DNA of 31,315 nt from positions 1-31,315 of the forward strand of contig CAYMLL010000052.1 in the NCBI GenBank assembly GCA_964390645.1, given 5' to 3'. The notes under the pieces were generated by a model that was not told the origin of the DNA, did no database searches, and saw only the letters and a list, made by a program, of their open reading frames with translations. Source of the DNA: CAYMLL01 sp964390645. Its GTDB lineage: Bacteria > Planctomycetota > UBA8108. Positions 7,285 through 14,001 of this stretch are shown here, one piece after another (position 1 is the first letter of the stretch; every line of letters begins with the position of its first letter). The position numbers were made by a program, and so were the translations under genes.

Positions 7285-10184
7285 GGTCGCTGCGAGCTCT
7301 CCAGCATTCCTGGCAGCACCTTCTCGTTGAGGAGCTTCTCGATCTCCAGCCGCTCCTCCACGTCGCCGTCACCAAGTGCCTCGAGGTACCGATGGAGCGA
7401 GGCGAAGGATCTCTTCCACTCGCCGACCTCAGCGTAGAGGAGGCCGACGCGCTTGTCGACGGTCGCCGCTCGCCCTGCGAGGATCTCGTCAACGCCGATC
7501 TCCTGCGCACGCTGGAAGTGGGCGATCGCGAGGTACGGCTCCTGCTTCGCGACGAGGTTCGCCAGGTTCAGAAAGACGCGCGCGTCCCCCGGTTCGCCGT
7601 CGGGAAGCAGCGCGACGTACTCCCGGTAGGCCTCCTCGGCACGCTTCGGATCCTCCAGGTATCGCAGCGAAAGATCGCCGATGGCCCGCAGCGTCTCGAT
7701 CTTCCCCTCGTCGAGCTTCGCAGCCTGCTCGAGCGAGCGCATCGCCGGCCTGTAGCGACGTAGACGAACCTCGGCCTCCGCGATCCCGCGATAGGAGCGA
7801 GCGACGAAGGAGCGCTCGTCGAGCTCCCCTGCCTTCTCTAACACCTTCAGCCAGCTCTTGCGCGCCGCGTCCCACTCATCCTCGTCGTGGTGCTTCTCGG
7901 CGCTCACGGCCATGCTCTCGAGCTGCTTTCGAAGCTCACGCCTGCCGCCTTCGGGATCCGCTTCGAGGCTCTTCTGGATCGCGATGTTCTTGAGTCCCTG
8001 GGTCGCGCCGCGATTGAAAGGGTCCGTCTTCAGCACCCGGCGAAAGAGCTCTTCCGCACGGTTCCAGTTCCTGCGTTTGACCTCGATCGGAGCCAGGGAG
8101 AGGAGCGCCGCCGCCGAGTCAGGAGCGATGTCGAGCGCCTTCTCCAGCTCGGTCACGCAGGAGTCCAGCTCTCCCTGCGCATCGAACGAGCGTGCGATCC
8201 TCAGGATGTACGCAACCCGTTCCTCGTCGTTCGCCGCGCTCGCAAGCAAGGTTCCGGCAAGCCTCCGCGCGCCCTCGGCATCCTTGTTCGCGAGCAGTAC
8301 CTCGAAGACGTGAAGCTGCGTCTGCTTCCAGCGCGGGTCGTCCTTGCCGACGAGAGCGAGCATCTCGTCGAGAGCCTCGAGTGCGAGTGCCGGCTTCTTC
8401 TGTTTCATGTGAAGACGGTGAATCTCGTACAGCGAACGGAATACCAGGCCCTCGTGCGCGCCGATGTCGACGATTCGACGGTAGTGACGAACCGCCAGGT
8501 CGGAGTTTCCGAGAAGCTCGTAACAGCTCGCAAGCTCGAGGTGAACAACGTTGTGAACGTAGTTCGTCGAGCTCTCGATCTCCCGACCGTCAGTGTCCGT
8601 CGACGAGAGAACGGTCGACAGATCGGCGATCGCCTTGCGGAGGCTCGCCGGATCGCGCCGACCGAGCTGCGCGTGAAGGCTTCCCCTGATGGAGCGCGCG
8701 CGAAGCAGATGGCCCCGATGGAGCGGCGATGGGTCGGGGTCCTCCCCCCAGATCTCGATGGCCCGGCTGAACTCGTCGACGGAGTCACGCACCTTGCCCG
8801 CATCGTGGAGCGCGTCCGCGAGCCCCATGTGAGCACGTGCACAGCGAGGCTGGGCTGCGACGGCGGAGGCCCAGAGATCGAGGCGCGAGCCCCAGTGGCC
8901 GTTTCGGCGCACGGTCATCGCCAGAAGCACGAGCGCGACGAGTCCAAGGGTGCTCCAGGCAGAGACCGCCTCCCTGCGTCGCCACCACGCGAAGCCGGCA
9001 GCCGCGAGCAGCAGCACGCCGATCATCGGCAGATACGCGAATCGCTCGGCGAAGCGCTCCGCAGTCGGCACGAGCTGCAGCACCGGCACCAGCACCCCGA
9101 GGAACCAGAGGATCCCGAGCGCGATGATGCCCCTTCCGCGCCGCCACGCCAGGAGCGAAACTCCGAGCAGAGCGAGCACGAGCAGCAGCGCCGGAAGCGT
9201 CGACCAGGGCTCGAGCAGCGAGGTCGACGGAGGGATGGCGTCGAAGGAGTAGTCGATGCTCAGCGAGAACGGCGCGAGAACGAGGCCGAGGTAACGTGCG
9301 GCGTAACGGCAGGCCGTCGTCAGCACTCCCCCCGCACCCGAAGCGACGCGCTCTGCGACGAGGTCGGGGGTTCTGAGCGTCGCCCAGATGAGAAACACCG
9401 CGACGCCCCACATCGCCAGGTGACAGACGATGCGACGCCACTCGAACCGCGCCCGGCGCAGCAGGTCGATGAGCAGAAAGAGAGCCGGAAGCGTGACCAC
9501 CATCTCCTTCGCCAGGAAGCCCAGTCCAAACAGGATCGGCGCGAAGATCAGAGCGCACCAGGACAACGCCTCGCGTCGCGGCGACCGCAAGTAGAGCGCC
9601 AGCGCCGCCAGGAAGAAGAACGTCGACAGCACGTCGCGCCGCGAGGACATGTAAGTCACCGCCTCCGTCGCGAGGGGATGCACGGCGAAGAGAAGACCGA
9701 GTGCAACCCCGCCAACGTCGCTTCCGAGAAGCCGCCGCCCGAGGACGAAGAGCAGCAGCGTGTTGAGCAGATGCCAGAACATGTTCTGCAGATGGAAGAA
9801 GAGCACCGGTGGATCGCCGGGGGGAAACTCGTCGAGAAGCGCTACCGACAACCGGTAGTCGATCCAGCAGGAGAGGAAACGCAGCGGCCGGTAGTTCTCG
9901 CGCAGGTCCTCGTCCTTCCAGCGTCGAGACAGGATGTCGAAACTCCCGAGGATGCGTGTGCTCGCCTCCTCCACGTCGACACGGATGAGCTCGTTGTCCT
10001 TGACGAGCTTGACGTCGTCAAAGACGAACGGCGCGTCGAGAACACCAAGGTAAGGGAGCACCGCGGCAGCGGCGATGAGGGCGAGAAAACCGAGACGGCC
10101 CTGCCTGCCGCCGGGGAGGTCGCGCTCGATTCTGTCCGCAAGGGCCTCGACCGAAGGCTCGCGCGGGCTCCGAGCCTCCCTCAT
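7281..10184 (-). CDS. TMTC-like GT-C glycosyltransferase with C-terminal TPR repeats
   Basis: The 967-residue protein has a multi-spanning N-terminal half (to about residue 435) and a helical TPR half. The first luminal-side loop holds the FVFDD acidic motif (Asp56-Asp57), followed by NYRPLRF and by HPLATEAVTYMSSRRDVLS. These match the layout of TMTC-type GT-C enzymes, which use polyprenyl-phosphate sugars to O-glycosylate proteins and recognise targets through TPRs. From about residue 440, repeated 34-residue helical hairpins are visible, including A..L.EM..L and DSAAALLSLAPIE units. The start codon overlaps the methyltransferase stop by four bases. Its upstream operon partner is a dolichyl-phosphate-mannose-synthase-like GT2, the kind of enzyme that makes the donor for GT-C transferases. 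Sugar and targets are unknown. Confidence 0.82.
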   Translation of the reverse strand: MREARSPREPSVEALADRIERDLPGGRQGRLGFLALIAAAAVLPYLGVLDAPFVFDDVKLVKDNELIRVDVEEASTRILGSFDILSRRWKDEDLRENYRPLRFLSCWIDYRLSVALLDEFPPGDPPVLFFHLQNMFWHLLNTLLLFVLGRRLLGSDVGGVALGLLFAVHPLATEAVTYMSSRRDVLSTFFFLAALALYLRSPRREALSWCALIFAPILFGLGFLAKEMVVTLPALFLLIDLLRRARFEWRRIVCHLAMWGVAVFLIWATLRTPDLVAERVASGAGGVLTTACRYAARYLGLVLAPFSLSIDYSFDAIPPSTSLLEPWSTLPALLLVLALLGVSLLAWRRGRGIIALGILWFLGVLVPVLQLVPTAERFAERFAYLPMIGVLLLAAAGFAWWRRREAVSAWSTLGLVALVLLAMTVRRNGHWGSRLDLWASAVAAQPRCARAHMGLADALHDAGKVRDSVDEFSRAIEIWGEDPDPSPLHRGHLLRARSIRGSLHAQLGRRDPASLRKAIADLSTVLSSTDTDGREIESSTNYVHNVVHLELASCYELLGNSDLAVRHYRRIVDIGAHEGLVFRSLYEIHRLHMKQKKPALALEALDEMLALVGKDDPRWKQTQLHVFEVLLANKDAEGARRLAGTLLASAANDEERVAYILRIARSFDAQGELDSCVTELEKALDIAPDSAAALLSLAPIEVKRRNWNRAEELFRRVLKTDPFNRGATQGLKNIAIQKSLEADPEGGRRELRKQLESMAVSAEKHHDEDEWDAARKSWLKVLEKAGELDERSFVARSYRGIAEAEVRLRRYRPAMRSLEQAAKLDEGKIETLRAIGDLSLRYLEDPKRAEEAYREYVALLPDGEPGDARVFLNLANLVAKQEPYLAIAHFQRAQEIGVDEILAGRAATVDKRVGLLYAEVGEWKRSFASLHRYLEALGDGDVEERLEIEKLLNEKVLPGMLESSQRP

Positions 10185-10900
10185 GCGTCTCCTCCTTCGG
10201 GGCGAGCTTCCAGCAGATACACGTTCGCGATCGCGAAGAGGCCCGGCATCATCCGCACGAGCGGCGCGCAGACGGAGCGAAGCGTCGAGTTCCGCGGTGG
10301 CACGATCGAGTCGCCCTCCTGGTCGAGCACTCGCAGATCCGCCGCGTCGAAGAGGCGACGCGCCGAGCGATCGTCGTAGTGGTGGATGTGAGGATCGTCG
10401 TGGCCGCCGAATTCCATCTCCCCGAAGAGGATCCCGAGACGTCGTGCGACGTGAATCTCGTTCGGCAGGGAGATCACAAGAGCGCCGCCCGGATCGAGCG
10501 ATCGGACCAGCTTCGCGATCGCCGCAACCGGGTCCCGGAGATGCTCGAGCACCTCCATCGCGACAACGACGTCGTAGCGGCGGCTGCCGAGATCCTCACG
10601 CTCGATATCCACCACGGACACGTCCAGCCCGCTCTCACGCGCGCGACGAATCGCCTCCTGGGAGACGTCGATCCCCTCGACGGTGAAGCCCGCGTCCCGG
10701 AAGCGCTCGAGCGCCCACCCCGGACCGCAGCCGACATCCAGAAGACGGACACCGACGTCAGCGACGCTGCGCCGACTCGCGAGCCGGTCCAGCAATGTGA
10801 TCGCGGCCGCCGCCCTCGCCCGGCTGCGCGCACGCGTGCGCGTGACGTCACGACCCTTCCAGTAGCTATCGTATCGCTCGCCTGCGTCCTCGAAAGTCAC
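10181..10900 (-). CDS. Class I SAM-dependent methyltransferase
   Basis: This 239-residue protein has motif I LLDVGCGPG near residues 53-61, the acidic end of strand 2 in VEGIDVS, and the post-motif EVLEHLRDP typical of the UbiG/Methyltransf_11-23 type. A later PNEIHVARRL segment and a hydrophobic C-terminal stretch resemble methyltransferases found in polysaccharide and glycan clusters. It overlaps both flanking genes by four bases. Context suggests that it methylates a sugar or lipid-linked intermediate made by the adjacent glycosyltransferases, but the substrate cannot be read from the sequence. Confidence 0.85.
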   Translation of the reverse strand: MTFEDAGERYDSYWKGRDVTRTRARSRARAAAAITLLDRLASRRSVADVGVRLLDVGCGPGWALERFRDAGFTVEGIDVSQEAIRRARESGLDVSVVDIEREDLGSRRYDVVVAMEVLEHLRDPVAAIAKLVRSLDPGGALVISLPNEIHVARRLGILFGEMEFGGHDDPHIHHYDDRSARRLFDAADLRVLDQEGDSIVPPRNSTLRSVCAPLVRMMPGLFAIANVYLLEARPEGGDA

Positions 10901-12075
10901 GCGTCCACACCCTTCACCACGCCCCTCAAGACAGGAAGCAGCTCCCGCGACCGAGCGCGAACCGAATGATCGGAGCCGCTGCGCGAGTTGTCACGCGCGA
11001 TCGCGTCGCGCATCGCCCTGTAGCCATCGGCATCGTGAAGCAGCCTCGAGATCGCGCTCGCGAGTTCCTGCGGTCTCGAAGCCGGAACGAGGACGCCGCT
11101 AACGCCGTCCTCGACGATCTCCGGAATGCCGCCGACATCGGTCGCCACGACCGGTAGGCCACTCGACAGTGCCTCGAGGACCACGACCGGCGTGCCCTCG
11201 GAGTGAGATGCGAAAACCAGGAGATCCACGGCGCGATACCACATCGCGAGGTCTCCAGGATCGACGTCTCCGAGACGTTGCACGCCATCGGCCGCATCGA
11301 TCTCGTCCGCGAGGGGCCCGCTCCCCGCGACGTGAAGCTCGTAGTCGAGGTCGTCATCGTGGAGCCGCCGAAAGGCCCCGAGCAAGTCACGCACGCCCTT
11401 TTCGACGGACAGGTCGCCGACGTAGAGAAGGTGCTTGCGATCGTCGAGCACAATTCCAGCGCGCTCGCTCGGTCCCACGACGAACTCCTCTCCGACTCCC
11501 ATTGGCAAGACGCGGAGCCGCTTCGTATCGACGCTCATCCGACGTCGCATCGTCAGCGCGAGGTCCCGGCTCACCGCGTAGACCACGGTCGCGCCGCGTG
11601 CACACCAGCGAGCCACCCAGGTCGCGATCGCCGACTTGCCGACGAAGCGTCGGATGTCCGTCCCGTGCGCCCAGAGCACGATCGGAAGGCCGAGCACCGC
11701 TCCTGCCAGCCGCCCGACGACGCCGCATGGCAGGACCCAGTGGCAGACGAGGACGTGGTAGGTGCCGTGGCGCGCCTCTCGGAGTACGCACCACCACGCC
11801 GCCAGCAGATAGACGACGACCCGGAGCCCCGGCAGCCTCTCGTGCTCCTTGAGCCGCTTGCCGCCGGACGGGTACGCGAAGCGCCGCACCTCCACGCCGT
11901 GGCGACTCTCGCGCACGGGGTCCGCCTCGTGAACGCGCGGCGCAACGACGGTGATCTCGAGATCGTCGCCGGCCTCCTGGAACATCGCTCGGTGGAGATT
12001 CTCGAGAAAGATCGCGCGCAGCGGCTCTGTCGGCCCCGGATAGGCAGCGGTGATGACGAGCGCTCGCATCGTCAT
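10897..12075 (-). CDS. Glycosyltransferase family 4 (GT-B fold)
   Basis: The 392-residue protein starts with the GT-B pattern of a short strand and glycine-poor loop (RALVITAAYPGPTEP) and has the GT4 C-terminal domain. Diagnostic segments are LLYVGDLSVEKG near the domain start, LHVAGSGPL, the nucleotide-sugar motif with two glutamates in EGTPVVVLEA, and SSGLPVVATDVGGIPE. It would transfer a sugar from an NDP-sugar to a lipid-linked or soluble acceptor at the cytoplasmic face. The ATG at 12075 overlaps the GT2 stop codon by four bases. A second in-frame ATG two codons on is also possible. Acceptor and sugar are not predictable here. Confidence 0.9.
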   Translation of the reverse strand: MTMRALVITAAYPGPTEPLRAIFLENLHRAMFQEAGDDLEITVVAPRVHEADPVRESRHGVEVRRFAYPSGGKRLKEHERLPGLRVVVYLLAAWWCVLREARHGTYHVLVCHWVLPCGVVGRLAGAVLGLPIVLWAHGTDIRRFVGKSAIATWVARWCARGATVVYAVSRDLALTMRRRMSVDTKRLRVLPMGVGEEFVVGPSERAGIVLDDRKHLLYVGDLSVEKGVRDLLGAFRRLHDDDLDYELHVAGSGPLADEIDAADGVQRLGDVDPGDLAMWYRAVDLLVFASHSEGTPVVVLEALSSGLPVVATDVGGIPEIVEDGVSGVLVPASRPQELASAISRLLHDADGYRAMRDAIARDNSRSGSDHSVRARSRELLPVLRGVVKGVDA

Positions 12076-13019
12076 CTGCCGTCCGCCTCCTCCTCCACCA
12101 ACGGCTCTACCGACCTCAGGCTCCGGAAGTGATACGACAGCAGCTCGCCAAAGAGACCGAGCGTCACCATCTGGAAGCCCACGACGAGAAAGACGAGCCC
12201 CAGGGCCATCAGCGGGAACTTGCTCTGAATCGAGCCCTGCGTCAGCCGAAGCACGGTGATGTAGAGCGAGATGAAGAGCCCGCAGAGGCCGAAGAAGCTG
12301 CCGATACCGAGAAAGAACCGGCCCGGCCGCCCGCCGAATCGCATCAAGAAGACGATCACCCAGAGATCGAGAATCGCGCGCACGCCGCGCAGCCGACCGT
12401 AGCGCGATCGGCCGTGACGGCGCGGATGATGCTCGACTTCCTCCTCGCGGACACGGAAACCGCGCCAGAGTGCGAGTACAGGAAGGAACCGGTGAAATCC
12501 GCCTTCAAGGACCAGATCGTCGACTACCTCGCGGCGGAGGACCTTCATCCCGCAGTTGACGTCTCGAAAAGTCTTGCCGCACGCCATGCTGACGACACGA
12601 TTGAAGACTCGCGACATGAGAATCTTACCGGATCCATCCTTGCGCCGCTTGCGCCAGCCGCCGACCACGTCGTAGCCATCGTCGATGTGAGCGATCAGCT
12701 TGTGGAGCTCGCCGGGATCGTCCTGCAAGTCTCCGTCGAGTGTCGCCACGACACGACCGGTCGCCCTGCGAAATCCGACCGCCAGTGCCTGCGACTTGCC
12801 GTAGTTGCGACGAAACCCGAGAACACGCGTCCGGTCATCGGTCGCCTCGATCCCCCGCAGGATGTCACGTGTGCCGTCCGCACTGCCGTCATCGACGAAG
12901 ACGATCTCGCAGCTCGGCCCCAGAGTCGACCGGATCTGAACGTGCAGATCAGCAACCGTCGACTCCTCGTCGAGAACGGGAATGACGATGCTGAGGTCGC
13001 TCCGGGATTCGTCGCTCAT
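12072..13019 (-). CDS. Glycosyltransferase family 2, polyprenyl-phosphate sugar synthase type
   Basis: The 315-residue protein has the GT2 GT-A motifs: SIVIPVLDEE at the N-terminus, VFVDDGSADGT, the metal-binding LDGDLQDDP, and the RR.HGRSRYG segment before the membrane. Two C-terminal hydrophobic hairpins (about residues 235-295) complete the DPM synthase/GtrB layout. Such enzymes load a sugar from an NDP donor onto a polyprenyl phosphate at the inner membrane. This would supply the donor for the GT-C protein two genes downstream. The HAD gene ends 37 bases upstream. The next gene overlaps by four bases, beginning the coupled run. Confidence 0.9.
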   Translation of the reverse strand: MSDESRSDLSIVIPVLDEESTVADLHVQIRSTLGPSCEIVFVDDGSADGTRDILRGIEATDDRTRVLGFRRNYGKSQALAVGFRRATGRVVATLDGDLQDDPGELHKLIAHIDDGYDVVGGWRKRRKDGSGKILMSRVFNRVVSMACGKTFRDVNCGMKVLRREVVDDLVLEGGFHRFLPVLALWRGFRVREEEVEHHPRRHGRSRYGRLRGVRAILDLWVIVFLMRFGGRPGRFFLGIGSFFGLCGLFISLYITVLRLTQGSIQSKFPLMALGLVFLVVGFQMVTLGLFGELLSYHFRSLRSVEPLVEEEADGR

Positions 13020-13056
13020 TGCCTCTCGTCTCTGTCGCGGCGGTCTCCCCGGGAGC

Positions 13057-13797
13057 TCAGACCTGGACGTCGAACTCCTGCCGCAGGTAGTCGAGCAGAT
13101 CCCAGAAGTTCTGCACTTCGCGAGCCGGCCGCGTCTTGCCCTCGACGTCGTGGTACTTGCCGCCGCGACGCATGCGCACCGAAATCATGCCGATGCGATT
13201 AGATGGGTCAACGTCGTGCGTCGGGTTGTCGCCGACGTACATCGACTCGGCCGGCTTCAAGTTGAGATCACTGCACGCTCGCTGGTAGAGCTTCGGGTTC
13301 GGCTTCGAGATGCCGACCTGGTTCGAGATGAAGATCGCGCCTGGCGAGAGGTACTGGTTCACACGCATGCGCACGAGCTTCTCCGCCTGCTTGACCTCCA
13401 TGCCCTCGGTGATGATGCCGAGCACGAGGTCGGTCTGTGATGAGAGAAGACGCAGAACCTCGATCGCATCCTCGTACGGAGCGAGCCGCCGAACCTTCGT
13501 TTCGTGATAAGCCATGACGCCGGCCGCGACGATGATCGCGGGGTTCAGCCCCTTGTAGTGGCGTCTAGGCAGACGCAGGAGCAGCCGGTCAAAGTGGTAC
13601 TCGTAGTTCGAGCCGAACTCGCCGGTCACCTCGTCGAGCTCCTCACGTACCTCCTCACGCGCGCACGTGAGCCCGGCGTCGACCATTGCCTCGATGGCCG
13701 CTGAACGCGCCTCGTCGGCGAACTCGCTCGTCGAGTAGAGCGTGTCGTCGATGTCGAAGAAGATGGCGTGTAATCGGGACCTGGTGACAGCGGTCAT
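13057..13797 (-). CDS. HAD-superfamily hydrolase (phosphatase-like)
   Basis: Starting at the ATG at 13797 gives 246 residues with motif I FFDIDDTLY (nucleophile Asp15, acid Asp17), motif II Thr in GIITEG, the motif III lysine in GISKPNPKLYQ, and motif IV in YVGDNPTHDVD. An alpha-helical cap lies between motifs I and II, as in C1-capped HADs. It resembles the TIGR02253/NANP-phosphatase-like branch, whose members act on small phosphorylated metabolites. Upstream in-frame sequence to 13881 is Arg-rich and lies before a TATACT element, so it is excluded. It is probably the first gene of the downstream glycosylation unit and might process a sugar phosphate. The substrate is unknown. No clear Shine-Dalgarno is seen. 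Confidence 0.85.
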   Translation of the reverse strand: MTAVTRSRLHAIFFDIDDTLYSTSEFADEARSAAIEAMVDAGLTCAREEVREELDEVTGEFGSNYEYHFDRLLLRLPRRHYKGLNPAIIVAAGVMAYHETKVRRLAPYEDAIEVLRLLSSQTDLVLGIITEGMEVKQAEKLVRMRVNQYLSPGAIFISNQVGISKPNPKLYQRACSDLNLKPAESMYVGDNPTHDVDPSNRIGMISVRMRRGGKYHDVEGKTRPAREVQNFWDLLDYLRQEFDVQV

Positions 13798-13839
13798 GGT
13801 GTCGCGGGGCACAAGCGGGACAGAGGTTCGCCTTTCGTA

Positions 13840-13845
13840 AGTATA
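13840..13845 (-). promoter_or_regulatory. Candidate -10 element for the HAD-led operon
   Basis: TATACT on the minus strand matches the -10 consensus at 5/6 positions and lies 43 bases before the ATG at 13797, just past the terminator hairpin of region A. No matching -35 element is seen at the usual spacing. Confidence 0.28.
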
Positions 13846-13897
13846 TCGGAAGCGGCGTCGGATTCCTTGAATCGGGAACACGAACAGTCCAAGAAAC

Positions 13898-13937
13898 CGG
13901 CCCGCCGGATCCGGACTTTCCCGGAACCGACGGGCCG
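13898..13937 (-). terminator. Intrinsic terminator ending the secretin/ExbBD unit
   Basis: A long hairpin is formed by arms 13898-13914 and 13921-13937: about 15 of 17 positions pair, with a 6-base loop. Reading along the minus strand it is followed by GGTTTCTTGG. It lies 64 bases past the stop of the second secretin (14002) and before the candidate promoter of the HAD gene. It is the best terminator in the window despite a short T-tract. Confidence 0.62.
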
Positions 13938-14001
13938 ATTCGAGCGAAGCTGACCGCGTGCGCCTCTCGTGGAGACGGACGACCGAATCCCGCGAAGGGC
14001 T

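Noticed and set aside
7887..10379. Plus-strand open frame of 830 codons opposite the TMTC-like gene
   Set aside because: It lies antisense to a gene with clear family motifs. The translation is Arg/Glu/His-rich low complexity with no domain, as expected from GC-rich antisense DNA.
12129..13202. Plus-strand open frame of 357 codons opposite GT2
   Set aside because: It is antisense to strong GT2 motifs, has no recognisable domain, and would run past both ends of the gene only because stop codons are rare in GC-rich DNA.
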